DNA of 40,286 bases from Phormidium sp. OSCR (GTDB lineage: Bacteria; Cyanobacteriota; Cyanobacteriia; Cyanobacteriales; Geitlerinemataceae). The DNA is taken from positions 1 through 40,286 of the forward strand of contig LJZT01000034.1 of assembly GCA_001314905.1 (NCBI GenBank). The letters run 5' to 3'. Within the stretch, counting starts at the first letter, position 1, and the number at the start of each line of letters is the position of its first letter. The notes beneath the pieces are model-generated. The model ran no database searches. It was not told the DNA's origin and worked only from the letters and a program-made list of their open reading frames with translations. Below, in pieces: positions 27,001 through 38,068 of the stretch. A program made the translations under genes and the position numbers.

Positions 27001-30000
27001 GGCACCGGGTTTACCCAATAACAAATCGATCGCCACGGAGGGATCGGTCAAAATGGGAAAGTCGAAGGTTCCTTCTTTAATGGTTCCCAAGAGTTCCTTG
27101 GCTGAACCTGATGACGAGGTTTCGATTTGTCCGCCCACATCGGGAACTTGAACTTTGGGACGGGGAATTTTCTTCAGTTCTTCTGTAACACTATCAGCCA
27201 AACCACTAAAGCTGAAGTTTTTGCTGGCAAATAATGGCTCAAAAACATCGGTGAGTTCTTTGAGGGAAATGTCGCTGAGATTGAGCGATCGCCCACTGAG
27301 TCCGGCGCGATTGGCGGCGATCGCGTTTAAGCCAACCGCAAAGTCTTCTAAGGACAGTTTCGACCAATCCACAGATAAATTACCGGGATCGGTTCCCGCA
27401 AACCAGGCACTCATCCCCTGGGTAAAGTCCCGTAGGCTGATACCTGATGATCCCAACATTGACCCCGGTGTCAGACTGGAAATATCGACGGATACATCAA
27501 AGTTTTGAGCAAAGTCTTTCAGGGAAATTTTTGTCCAGTCGAAATCTAAACCCGATCGCAAACCCGACTTCGAGAACAGCTTTTTAATCCCACCGGAGAA
27601 GTCGCCAAAGGAGAGATCGGGCCAGGTGAACTCAGGATTGTCTCCTGAGGAAAATAGAGTCGTAAGCCCGTCAGAAAAATCATTAATGGAAAAACTCGGC
27701 AGACTAAAATCAAAGGTACTTGTTCGTGATTTTTCCCCTGTATTTCCTCCCCCTAAATCAACCTCATAGGAACCGAGTTCAATAAAATAATTGCCTTGGC
27801 TTCCTGACAACTCATCCACCAGTTGAGCAAAGCGATCGACCTGATCAATCGTGTTGATAAACGGTAAAACATTGACTTTATTTTGAGGCAATGCCTGAAT
27901 CAACTCAATTAGGGATTTTGTGCCATCACCATCGCGATCGAGGGGTTGCCCAAACAAGGAATCCAACCCAAAGGTTGAGAGAAATGTCAAGTCTTGTTTG
28001 AGAAACTTAATAAAGGGGCGAATTGGCTCGACAACCTCGTTCACGTTCTTAAAAATCGGACGAGCAAAGTCACTGGCAAAACTGCCCACATCGATTTTTA
28101 GATTATCAAACGAAATTGCCGGTAAAGACGGCTTCTCAAATTGGCCATCAGCATAGCGAAACGCATTCCAGTCGGCATTAAGATCGAGTAAGAAACTGGG
28201 AATTGCACTGCTACCATTAACACTGGTGACCAACTGTAACCCCAGATTGGCGTTGCCATCTAGGGTAGGAGAAAACAGGTCACTCAGTTGGAAGTCGCGG
28301 CGCAGTTCGGCCAGCGTTAGGCGATCGCCATCGTCCGGCGTCTCCTGGGTTTTAATGTCGCCTTCGCTGGCATCATACTGACCGTTGCGGTTCGTGTCAT
28401 AACGACCCACGATGGGCAACGCCGGAAAGTTACCCTGGGCATCGCTTTCTACGCTCGGTTCCCCCGAATCAAACTCCCCATTACCATTGGCATCAAGATA
28501 TTGAATCCTGGGAACATTATCGAGATCCTTGAGTTTTGCCTCAAACTCAATTCCCGCCTCAGTGGCATCATCGGGATTATTGGCCGCCTCAATTTGCAAA
28601 AAGCCGAGGTTTCCTTGTGCCTTAAACCCATCACTGAGCGACACATCCACACCAGCCGAGAGTCCCGTTTTTTCAGTATCCACAAAGAAGCCAAAATCGG
28701 CATCCCAACCAATCCCCAGTCCCAACTCATACTCAAAGCCGCTCGTCGTCGAACCGTCCACATTCAAACCCAAACCGGGAATGCCGAGATCCCGACTCAG
28801 ATCGGTCTCAATGTCATAACGGCTGCCGATTTTAATATCAAAGGTCGTCGCGTCCAGGCCCGCCGAGAGATCGACGCTGACATCAGTATCAATGCCAATC
28901 TTGTTAAACGAACGCTCAATGGCATTTTGAATGGTGTTGGCAATTTGAGAGGTGGTTGCCGTTCCACCCGATTCAAGTTCAGCGACGACAAACTCTCGGA
29001 AGGTTTCGATGAAGTCCGGGGTATAGTCGCCGAGAGTCCCAATCAGGGGCAGTTCGGTGTTGTCGAGTTGCTCGCCAATCAGACTATTAATTTGCCGCAG
29101 AAGCAAATCGAAGCCATCACTGAAGGTCGAGCCTTCGATTTGCGTATCGGAGATGACGACGGGAAGCGAGGGAACCGCATAATCAGGATTGTTGACGAGG
29201 GTATCGAAACTGGCACCGCCTCCCGTCACCGTGAAGCCGACATTGAAGGTTTCGTTCTCGGGTTCGACTTCGTCATCGTTTTTGGCGTAGACATCGACAG
29301 TGACGGGTTCGTCCCAGTTGGCCAGAGGAATGGTGACGTCGGAAATGGCTTCGAGGTCGTCTCCTGTGTCGAAGGAAATGGTGACATCAGCATCAGGTTG
29401 TTTAACTAAGACGATCTCGAACTGGTCCGGTTCGTTTGTTCCCTCCACCACAAAAGTCCGAGCGCCGGTTTTATTGATGAGGATAAATTCATCACTCAGA
29501 CTCGGTTCGCGCACACTGGCCCCGTCAAGAATGACCGTGCGGCCTTCGCTGGCCGCAGGATCGAGGGCGTAGCCAACGCCACCGGGATCGCTGAGGGTAA
29601 TCTCGATGGATTCGCCGTTATCTTCGATTTGGTCGTCAAAGGCTTCAATCTTCACCGTCGCCGAACTTTCACCGGTTCCAATGGAGACAGACTTAGCAAT
29701 GGGGACGTAGTCGTCATCGTTGCCTTCAACTGCCGTTCCGCCAATGGTGAAGGGAATCGTTAGCGGCGTCGGCGCCGGGTTACTCAGTTCAATCGTGAAG
29801 ACGGTTTGCTCGTTGCCGTTTTCTTCGGTAATAGAATCGACGGCAGACACGGACACCGTTGGCTCGTTATCCTCGATGGTAATAGTTTCGCTCGCCGGGG
29901 TATCGAGGTCGTAGAGTAGGCCATCCTCTAAGGACACCTCGATGGTTTCATCAGGATCAACCGTTGTATCGTCGATGGGAACGAGATTGACTTGTAGGGA

Positions 30001-30143
30001 CGTTGTATTGGCAGGGATGGTGACCTGGTTGCCGGCGATCGCCGTCCCATCAGTCAGTTCTAGGGTGTAGTCATCCCCCCGCGTTGCCGTTCCACTCAGG
30101 CTGAAGTCCACCACAATCTGACCGGCCAGGGTTCGGTCTAAGG

Positions 30144-31685
<1,542 letters not shown>

Positions 31686-32214
31686 ATTTAAGTAAAAACG
31701 ACTGCATAGCTAAACAACTGTGAAGCTTCCAAAAGCTTGCAAGATTCAATGTTTTTACGGAGACCAAACTCCTCCCAACCTACTTAGAAATACTTAAATC
31801 TGGGGTTAATGAGATTAAATTTTAAGTAAATCTTCATAAACTTCTACCCAGAAGCAATTTCTGTTAAAGATTCAGGCCAATGAGTTGACGAAGCCAGAAC
31901 CCATAGGTTAATAAAAAAACAATTAATAACTATAATTTATTTTAGTAATCAAAAAGCTGAATGAGAACAAGTCTGAAACCGGGCCAGGAGCAACAAAACT
32001 CTGAAGATGCTGGGTTCGTAGTCCGAGGTATTTTTTATCCCCCCGTGGGGCATCTCATGGAAGCAGTCACACTGAGAAGATAGGTAAACCGAGGTGTTTG
32101 ACCTAAGTCAAGGAAATTGTCAAGGTTTTATGACCACACTGGGGCTGCGGACAATAGGATGTCCGACCAATAGATCCATTTGTCCCTAACGATGTCCTGA
32201 AAAGACTTTAAATC
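31686..32214. other. Gene-free region between the adhesin and the NorB-like gene
   Basis: The two genes diverge here. The half next to the adhesin is AT-rich, with TATAAT at 31931-31936 on the plus strand but no matching -35. The half next to the NorB-like gene carries the TTGA-N6-TCAA site (32098-32111). I see no open frame worth calling. Confidence 0.7.
32098..32111 (+). promoter_or_regulatory. FNR/DNR-type palindrome upstream of the NorB-like gene
   Basis: TTGACCTAAGTCAA is a perfect TTGA-N6-TCAA palindrome 103 bases upstream of the start codon. CRP/FNR-family regulators, in particular the NO-responsive DNR/NnrR branch, bind this form; it differs from the cyanobacterial NtcA site (GTA-N8-TAC). 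The TSS would be expected about 40 bases after its centre. Confidence 0.6.
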
Positions 32215-33093
32215 ATGACCAATCCGACCCTCGACCTGAAGGTGGCGCGATCGCCGATTACGCGATTCAGCCTACCGGCCTGGTTAGTGCTGGTGTGTGT
32301 TGTGACCTTCACCGTACTCATTGGGGCCGGGGCCGCCATCTACAAAAATGCGCCCCCCATTCCCGCCACGATGGTCTCGCCTCAACAGGAGACCGTTCTC
32401 AGCCAAGAAAACATCCAACTGGGGCAAGAAACCTATCTGGCCCGAGGAGGACAGCATATCGGCAGTATTTGGGGTCATGGCAGTTATCTGGCCCCCGATT
32501 GGACCGCCGATGTCCTTCACCGTTGGGGATTAGCCACCGCTGGCGTTCTCTATCGCATTCCCCTAAAGTTCTTCTTGGCCACTTGTTTCTGGAACCTCGT
32601 CGGAGCGGGAGTTTTTGGCTTCCTCATCAATCCCCCCATCGTTCTCTACTATTCCCAAGGGATTAACACCACTCCCATTCATGCGCACTCAGCCTTATTT
32701 GGAGTCTATGGCTCTTTAGCCTTAGCTTTGATGCTATTTGCCCTCCGGGAGATTACCCCCGATCGCGCCTGGAATGAAACCTGGTTTAATCGCTCCTTTT
32801 GGAGTATCAACATCGGCTTAGGGATGATGATGGTGTTCGGTTTGATTCCCAGTGGCTTCTACCAACTGGTGCAATCGGTCAATCATGGCACGTGGTACGC
32901 TCGCAGTGCTGAGGTGATTAGTTCGGCCTGGATGCACTGGACGGTCTGGCTACGGATTCCTGGGGATGTTGTCTTTAGTTTAGGGGCTTTGTTGATGGTG
33001 ATTTGCGTCTTACGGGCGATCGTTGCCATTTTCCAAGAACCGACACAACTGCAACCGGCAGAAGCGTTAACTCCCGAACTTTCTCAGGGGTAA
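32215..33093 (+). CDS. NorB-like protein with the central membrane region missing
   Basis: A 292-residue protein composed of the two ends of a quinol-type nitric oxide reductase. The N-terminus has one membrane helix (about 20-42), then NAPPIPATM and GSIWGHGSYLAPDWTADVLHRWG (residues 83-105), the well-known periplasmic qNOR block. At residues 113-114 it passes directly into RIPLKFFLATCFWNLVGAGVFGFLINPP and NTTPIHAHSALFGVYG (His156, His158), the late helices that in full enzymes hold heme ligands, and ends with WYARSAEV and RIPGDVVFSLG. Full-length qNOR is about 750 residues; about 430 residues with the FeB histidines, the Glu and the first heme ligand are absent. It therefore should not reduce NO as the family does. 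The frame is intact. GlbN follows after 67 bases. Confidence 0.8.
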   Translation: MTNPTLDLKVARSPITRFSLPAWLVLVCVVTFTVLIGAGAAIYKNAPPIPATMVSPQQETVLSQENIQLGQETYLARGGQHIGSIWGHGSYLAPDWTADVLHRWGLATAGVLYRIPLKFFLATCFWNLVGAGVFGFLINPPIVLYYSQGINTTPIHAHSALFGVYGSLALALMLFALREITPDRAWNETWFNRSFWSINIGLGMMMVFGLIPSGFYQLVQSVNHGTWYARSAEVISSAWMHWTVWLRIPGDVVFSLGALLMVICVLRAIVAIFQEPTQLQPAEALTPELSQG

Positions 33094-33140
33094 AACATCG
33101 GTTTGCTCATTTTTGCTCAATCAAGCTCATTCAATTTTTA

Positions 33141-33156
33141 AGGAGATATAAGGAGA
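33141..33156 (+). promoter_or_regulatory. Duplicated Shine-Dalgarno before glbN
   Basis: AGGAGA occurs twice (33141-33146 and 33151-33156) within a repeated ten-base element. The second copy is 4 bases before the ATG and sets the start at 33161. Confidence 0.7.
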
Positions 33157-33160
33157 CATC

Positions 33161-33532
33161 ATGACGACTTTATTCGAGAAACTTGGCGGAGAACCTGCCA
33201 TTGATGCTGCGGTGGACAAGTTCTACAACCGGGTGTTGAACGACGATCGCATCAAACACTTTTTTGCCGACACCAACATGACTCGCCAGCGGCAACATCA
33301 GAAAGCCTTTCTCACCTATGCCTTAGGTGGCGGTGGTTACACGGGCCGCTCGATGCGGCAGGCTCACAAAGCCTTAGTCGAAGAACAAGGCTTACGGGGT
33401 GAACATTTCGATGCGGTAGCTGAGGACTTGCTCATCACTCTAAAAGAGATGGGGGTCGCTGATGATTTACTCTCAGAAGTGGCTGCTGTTGTGGGTGATG
33501 TTCAGCATAAGAAAGATGTCTTAAATCAATAA
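33161..33532 (+). CDS. glbN: Group I truncated hemoglobin (cyanoglobin GlbN)
   Basis: A 123-residue 2-on-2 globin that protects against reactive nitrogen and oxygen species. Its residues match the Synechocystis protein closely: Tyr22 (B10), Gln43 (E7), His46 (E10, distal heme ligand), Gln47 (E11), His69 (F8, proximal ligand) and His116 in QHKKDVLNQ. The last equals the histidine that forms a covalent bond to the heme vinyl in cyanobacterial GlbN, so this globin can probably make that link. The two-glycine corner GGGGYTGR is present. Translation is supported by two AGGAGA sites. It follows the NorB-like gene on the same strand and may share its transcript and the DNR-like control. An intrinsic terminator follows. 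Confidence 0.96.
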   Translation: MTTLFEKLGGEPAIDAAVDKFYNRVLNDDRIKHFFADTNMTRQRQHQKAFLTYALGGGGYTGRSMRQAHKALVEEQGLRGEHFDAVAEDLLITLKEMGVADDLLSEVAAVVGDVQHKKDVLNQ

Positions 33533-33562
33533 GTCGTCATCAGGCTGAAACTGCCTACTAAA

Positions 33563-33592
33563 AAACCCGATCGCCGGCCGGCGATCGGGTTT
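33563..33592 (+). terminator. Terminator after glbN
   Basis: A perfect 15-bp inverted repeat (33563-33577 with 33578-33592) around GATCGCCGGCCGGCGATC, with AAA before it and TTT after it. It could act on both strands, ending glbN from the left and the small gene from the right. Confidence 0.8.
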
Positions 33593-33626
33593 CTCTCTCA
33601 CGCTAAGGGAATAGATAAGGGTTGGC

Positions 33627-33869
33627 TTAGGCCCTCAAGCTTAGGGGTTCGGGTTGAGGAGACTCCTGGGTTTCCTGGGAGGGCAGGGCCTGCAAGACCT
33701 CTCCATACTTAAAGGCTAGATGGCCGAACTCACGGGAGAGCCAGTCCAGGGTAAAGTTGCCCCCTTGGCGATCGCTTTCACAGGCGATCGCTTGCGAAAT
33801 CAGTAAGGCCAACTCTTGTAATGTGAACTGCTCTAAGATTTGCTTTTGTCGCTCATTGAATCTAACCAT
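33627..33869 (-). CDS. Small protein of unknown function
   Basis: An 80-residue protein, MVRFNERQKQILEQFTLQEL and so on. I do not recognise a named family. It is predicted mostly helical, with QKQILEQF-TLQELALLISQAIA as an amphipathic helix and a C-terminal Glu/Pro-rich tail. The start is fixed by AGGAGG eight bases upstream of the ATG at 33867-33869; the open frame begins two codons earlier with TTG. No signal peptide or membrane segment, so likely cytoplasmic. The gene stands alone and faces the glbN terminator. Upstream, 33870-34151 is AT-rich and holds an inverted repeat. Confidence 0.65.
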   Translation of the reverse strand: MVRFNERQKQILEQFTLQELALLISQAIACESDRQGGNFTLDWLSREFGHLAFKYGEVLQALPSQETQESPQPEPLSLRA

Positions 33870-34060
33870 ATCCAAACCTCCTAAGCTAGTTTTAGCTTAG
33901 CAATTTGTGTTTAAAAAGTGTCTAAAAAATTCTTAAAAAACACAAAATTTTACATTTCACCAACATATCTTGATACTTTTTAGAGAATTTAAGTGAAATT
34001 ACTGAACTCTGAGCGTCGAGAGTCATAGTCTGTGATCCCCATTGTTTTTTTGTGGTCTTG

Positions 34061-34108
34061 CCCTCGTTAGACTTAGGGAATGTTCTGGAGACTTGAGTCT
34101 AACGAGGG
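34061..34108. repeat. Inverted repeat with perfect 13-bp arms
   Basis: CCCTCGTTAGACT (34061-34073) pairs with AGTCTAACGAGGG (34096-34108) over a 22-base loop. There is no T-run. It lies between the small gene and the end of the polytopic membrane protein gene. It could be a terminator for the latter, a small transposon end pair or a structured transcript. Confidence 0.75.
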
Positions 34109-34151
34109 GATAAATGCCGAGAAACGAATACCCTGTTGAACGGTTTTTGCC

Positions 34152-36017
34152 TCAATCGTGATGAGCGGAGTCTGGGTTGGGGACTTGGTAAATCACCCAA
34201 TCCTCTTCGCGATCGAGAATCGGATAAGGAATCTCTCCATGCCAGTCTTGCCGAGTTAGCACATAGTTAGCGCCAAACTGCTGAGCTAACAGAGTCAGTT
34301 GTTCCGGGGTATGCTCTTGATAACTCGGGGCCAGAACTTGGAGGCTTTGCCATCGCCTAAACCATTCTTGCATTCCGCGATCGCTAAAGGGAATACTCTT
34401 AAACGCAAACACCACAGAGCGTTGGCAATAGGCACGGAACCTTTGACCTGAACCGGGAATTAAAATTAGAGCATCTTCGGGTATCTTCTGCTTAACACGC
34501 TTGCCTAAATGATAAAGAAAATTATTCGAGTCACGAGTGAAGGAGATACGACCCCGGAAGGGATTTTGTAGGGGAGGCGGTAACTTCTCTTGAAGTCCCA
34601 AAAGCAGAATCAGTAAGGGAACAACACCGATGCTATAGCTCAACTGAGAAATCAGCCTAGGAAACCGTTGCTGCAACCCAGAATTTGACCGCAGTTTCTC
34701 AATTAAGGCGGGAATCATCAAACATCCCCAAAGCATCGCCAACCATCCTAGATCACGAATGAACTGACTGGGGTTATTTTGAAGATTTAAAATTAACAAG
34801 ATGACGGCGATCGCCAGAGCAATTGAACTCTGAATAAAACTCGTCCAAGGTCGCCCAATGTGAGTTAAGACGTGAGTTAAGGCTTTAGTTAAGACTAAGG
34901 TGAGTAAGATGGGTGCAAACCACGGGCTTGAGCCTAGGACGAGAATCGTCACCAGTAGGACGATTGAGCCTGAGTTTCGTTCTTGATACCACTCTTGAGC
35001 TAAGATACCAAATCCCAGCAAGGAAAATAACTGCATGAAGGGAGTGAGTCGTGCCAATTGGAGCTTAGCAACTAACGTGATTGGGTAAATTTCAACAAAA
35101 ATATAGCCAAGGGGCAAAATTAAAGCGCCTAATAGAATTGGAACCAACAAATTCCGCTTCTGTTCACGTGGTAATGATTTCAACATGGCGATATTGATGA
35201 TACCTGCGATCGTAAACAGGATAAAATCGCGCCACGTGGGATAGCCAAAACTCGAAAAAATAATATGGTGAGGATGGCGAATTTCTCCATAAATATGAAT
35301 AAAATCTTGGTGACTGAGGAGTTCACTCCCCGTCACGCCCGTTAATTTCATCGGGATATAAACACAGGCCGCCAAGCCACCTAACGCGAGAAGCGAGAGG
35401 CTGAGTGTCTTGAGACTGCGATCGCGGCTAACAGATGCTAATAGTAATGGCAGCATCAGTAAGCCTGGTAATACGCCGATAAGAAATTGAAAGAGGCTGG
35501 CTAGACCAAATAAGAAATAGCCCCAGATCCAGCGGTTTGAATAACAACAAAAAAAGCCCCAAGTCACAAATCCCATTGACCAAATCGCGGGGATTGGCTC
35601 AGTGCGAAAGAGGTCAACCACTCCCACCGTTCCCACAGAAGCACTTAGGGCAAGAAAGATAACAATAGCGGCGGTAAACCAGGAGCCATTAAATCGTCTC
35701 GTTAGCGCAAATAATCCTGAAATAAATCCAGCATAAGCGAGGCTATAAACTCCAAAATAAATCCAAGGCAATGGAATACCAAGTTCCATAAAAGTAACCA
35801 GTACTATTTGGTAATAATAGCGCGGGGAAAACTGGGTAAACTCTTGCACATAAAAGTCCCGAGGATATAAATCCTGATTTCTCAAGACCTCAATATAGGA
35901 TAAATGATTGAGTGAGTTTTCTGAGGGGAAGTCATAGCCATACGCTATCAATGATGCGACGATAACACCCAGAAAGATGAAGAGTCTGGGAGCGGAGATA
36001 GGGCGAGATTTGAACAT
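34152..36017 (-). CDS. Polytopic membrane protein of unknown function
   Basis: A 621-residue protein with about a dozen hydrophobic helices (from about 10 to 470) and a soluble C-terminal part of about 140 residues (LIPGSGQRFRAYCQRSVVF, FGANYVLTRQD). After helix 1 comes LSYIEVLRNQDLYPRDFYVQEFTQFSPRYYY, an extracytoplasmic loop rich in aromatic residues. The general plan (many helices plus an outside domain near the C-terminus) resembles GT-C-like glycosyltransferases, and the C-terminal part resembles DUF6798, but I cannot confirm either. It starts at the ATG near 36017 and is divergent from glmU with 275 bases between them, in which I see no convincing gene. Confidence 0.75.
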   Translation of the reverse strand: MFKSRPISAPRLFIFLGVIVASLIAYGYDFPSENSLNHLSYIEVLRNQDLYPRDFYVQEFTQFSPRYYYQIVLVTFMELGIPLPWIYFGVYSLAYAGFISGLFALTRRFNGSWFTAAIVIFLALSASVGTVGVVDLFRTEPIPAIWSMGFVTWGFFCCYSNRWIWGYFLFGLASLFQFLIGVLPGLLMLPLLLASVSRDRSLKTLSLSLLALGGLAACVYIPMKLTGVTGSELLSHQDFIHIYGEIRHPHHIIFSSFGYPTWRDFILFTIAGIINIAMLKSLPREQKRNLLVPILLGALILPLGYIFVEIYPITLVAKLQLARLTPFMQLFSLLGFGILAQEWYQERNSGSIVLLVTILVLGSSPWFAPILLTLVLTKALTHVLTHIGRPWTSFIQSSIALAIAVILLILNLQNNPSQFIRDLGWLAMLWGCLMIPALIEKLRSNSGLQQRFPRLISQLSYSIGVVPLLILLLGLQEKLPPPLQNPFRGRISFTRDSNNFLYHLGKRVKQKIPEDALILIPGSGQRFRAYCQRSVVFAFKSIPFSDRGMQEWFRRWQSLQVLAPSYQEHTPEQLTLLAQQFGANYVLTRQDWHGEIPYPILDREEDWVIYQVPNPDSAHHD

Positions 36018-36292
36018 GGCTTGCGAGTTCTAAACAATAATTGAAGTGGACTCAACAATCATTCAAAAAAGCAGAAATAAGCCGCAACGACGGCGGAGTC
36101 CAAGTGAGTGCAGAATTAAGTACAATGAACCGCAAGGATTTAAAGGAAAAACCAGTCAGTTAGACAAGCTCTTGTCCGTTGTAGGCGAGAAAAATTTAGA
36201 TGTCAAGCTGACTCTCGCTAGATTGCAGACAGAAACCGCGATATACTCCAAACGGATATGAATTACCTCAACACACGATTCAAGAGACGACT

Positions 36293-37669
36293 ATGGTAGC
36301 GGTAGCAATTCTGGCAGCCGGACGGGGAACCCGCATGAAATCTTCACTTCCAAAAGTGTTGCATCCCCTGGGCGGACGCTCTTTAATCGAGCGAGTGTTA
36401 GGGAGTTTAGCCCCCATCGCCCCCGATCGCATCCTTCCCATCATTGGCTACCAGGGCGATCGCGTCCAAGAGGCCTTACATCACTATCCCCATCTGGAGT
36501 TTGTCGAACAAGCCCAACAACTCGGCACCGGCCATGCCGTTCAACAGCTTCTCCCCTATCTCGAAGGCTATCAGGGGGAACTGCTTGTCCTCAACGGCGA
36601 TGTTCCCCTACTGCGGACGAGTACCCTGCAACAGCTTCTGCAAACCCACCGCGATCGCCAAAACGCCGCCACCGTACTCACGGCCCAACATCCCACCCCC
36701 CAAGGCTACGGACGAGTCTTCTGCGATCGCCGCAACGTCTTTGAACAGATTGTCGAAGATCGCGACTGTACCACCGCCCAGAAACAAAACCCCCGCATCA
36801 ACGCCGGAATCTACTGCTTTGACTGGGAAAAACTGGCCCAAATCCTCCCCAAACTGCAAGCCAACAACGACCAGGGAGAATACTACATCACCGATGCAGT
36901 GAACTACCTCAACCCCGTCACCGTCGTCGATGTCGAGGATTACCAAGAAATCTTCGGCGTCAACGATCGCAAACAACTGGCGATCGCCTACGATATCCTG
37001 CAAACTCGTCTCAAAGACGAAGCCATGGCCAGCGGCGTTACCCTCGTCGATCCCCACAGCATCACCCTCGACGATACCGTTGTCCTCGAACCCGACACCA
37101 TCATCGAACCCAACTCCCACATTCGCGGCGATAGCGTCATCCAAACCGGAAGCCGCATCGGCCCCGGAAGTCTGATTGAAAACAGTCATATTGGCGAGAA
37201 TGTCACCGTTCTCTATTCCGTGATCTCCGATAGTGTTGTAGCCGCCGACAGCCGTATCGGTCCCTACGCTCATTTACGAGGCCAAGCCGACATTGGCCAA
37301 GGCTGTCGGATTGGCAACTTCGTGGAAATCAAACAAACCCAAGTGGGCAACAACACCAATGTGGCTCACCTAGCCTATCTCGGCAATGCCACCCTGGGCG
37401 AGAAAGTCAATATCGGGGCCGGAACCATCACCGCCAACTATGATGGGGTCAACAAACATCCCACCCACATCGGTAACGGCACAAAAACCGGGTCAAATAG
37501 TGTATTAGTAGCCCCCATTACCCTAGGAAACGATGTGACCGTAGGGGCCGGATCAGTTATTACCAAAGATGTCCCCGAGGATAGTCTTGTGGTGGCGCGA
37601 TCGCGTCAAGTGGTCTATCCCGGCTGGCGCATGACCCCCAAATCCACCTCTAATTCTCAAAAGACCTGA
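36293..37669 (+). CDS. glmU: Bifunctional GlmU (GlcNAc-1-P uridyltransferase / GlcN-1-P acetyltransferase)
   Basis: Makes UDP-GlcNAc, the precursor of peptidoglycan and lipopolysaccharide. Residues 1-230 are the uridyltransferase: [43 protein letters not shown] and the NAGIY segment. From about 250 to 445 a left-handed beta-helix ([25 protein letters not shown] and others) forms the acetyltransferase, with NVAHLAYLG holding the catalytic His and [13 protein letters not shown] the acetyl-CoA site. Length 458 is normal. A hairpin (37677-37709) follows it. The gene is alone and divergent from the polytopic membrane protein gene. Confidence 0.97.
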   Translation: MVAVAILAAGRGTRMKSSLPKVLHPLGGRSLIERVLGSLAPIAPDRILPIIGYQGDRVQEALHHYPHLEFVEQAQQLGTGHAVQQLLPYLEGYQGELLVLNGDVPLLRTSTLQQLLQTHRDRQNAATVLTAQHPTPQGYGRVFCDRRNVFEQIVEDRDCTTAQKQNPRINAGIYCFDWEKLAQILPKLQANNDQGEYYITDAVNYLNPVTVVDVEDYQEIFGVNDRKQLAIAYDILQTRLKDEAMASGVTLVDPHSITLDDTVVLEPDTIIEPNSHIRGDSVIQTGSRIGPGSLIENSHIGENVTVLYSVISDSVVAADSRIGPYAHLRGQADIGQGCRIGNFVEIKQTQVGNNTNVAHLAYLGNATLGEKVNIGAGTITANYDGVNKHPTHIGNGTKTGSNSVLVAPITLGNDVTVGAGSVITKDVPEDSLVVARSRQVVYPGWRMTPKSTSNSQKT

Positions 37670-37676
37670 TGCCAAA

Positions 37677-37709
37677 ACCCCCCGGCTGACTGACGTTCAA
37701 CCGGGGGGT
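37677..37709. terminator. Hairpin between glmU and tRNA-Ser
   Basis: A 9-bp stem (ACCCCCCGG 37677-37685 with CCGGGGGGT 37701-37709) and 15-base loop. On the minus strand it is followed by TTTT, so it best ends the tRNA-Ser transcript, while it may also stop glmU. Confidence 0.7.
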
Positions 37710-37717
37710 CATTAAAG

Positions 37718-37804
37718 CGGAGAGGGAGGGATTCGAACCCTCGATGGCTGTGACACCATAACAGATTTCGAGTCTGCCGCATTCAACCGCTCTGCCACCT
37801 CTCC
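37718..37804 (-). tRNA. tRNA-Ser (anticodon CGA)
   Basis: An 87-base class II tRNA on the minus strand. Acceptor arms GGAGAGG and CCTCTCC pair perfectly, with discriminator G. The D-arm is GGTGGCAGAGCGGTTGAATGC-like, the anticodon loop reads CTCGAAA (anticodon CGA, codon UCG), there is a long variable arm as in tRNA-Ser, and the T-loop is GGTTCGAATCC. The CCA end is not encoded. Confidence 0.95.
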
Positions 37805-37853
37805 AGGGGCGAATCTCATCCTAGCAGGTTTTGCGGGGAAAAGGCAAGGAGAA

Positions 37854-38063
37854 GGAATAGGGAACAGGGAACAGGGAATAGGGAACAGGGAACAGGGAAT
37901 AGGGAATAGGGAACAGGGAACAGGGAACAGGGAACAGGGAATAGGGAACAGGGAACAGGGAATAGGGAACAGGGAATAGGGAACAGGGAACAGGGAATAG
38001 GGAATAGGGAACAGGGAACAGGGAACAGGGAACAGGGAACAGGGAACAGGGAACAGGGAATAG
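37854..38063. repeat. Tandem array of 30 heptamers GGAA(C/T)AG
   Basis: Thirty gapless 7-base units; 20 read GGAACAG and 10 read GGAATAG. The array ends five bases before the der stop codon and begins 49 bases from the tRNA-Ser gene. Only the fifth base of the unit varies. Such short heptanucleotide arrays are known in filamentous cyanobacteria. Confidence 0.97.
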
Positions 38064-38068
38064 GGGAT

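Noticed and set aside
36046-36261. 71-codon open frame starting with GTG between the membrane protein gene and glmU
   Set aside because: No Shine-Dalgarno, no family features, Lys/Arg-rich composition typical of non-coding AT-rich DNA; falls in an ordinary divergent promoter region.
37854-38063. CRISPR-like array
   Set aside because: Units are 7 bases with no spacers and there are no cas genes.
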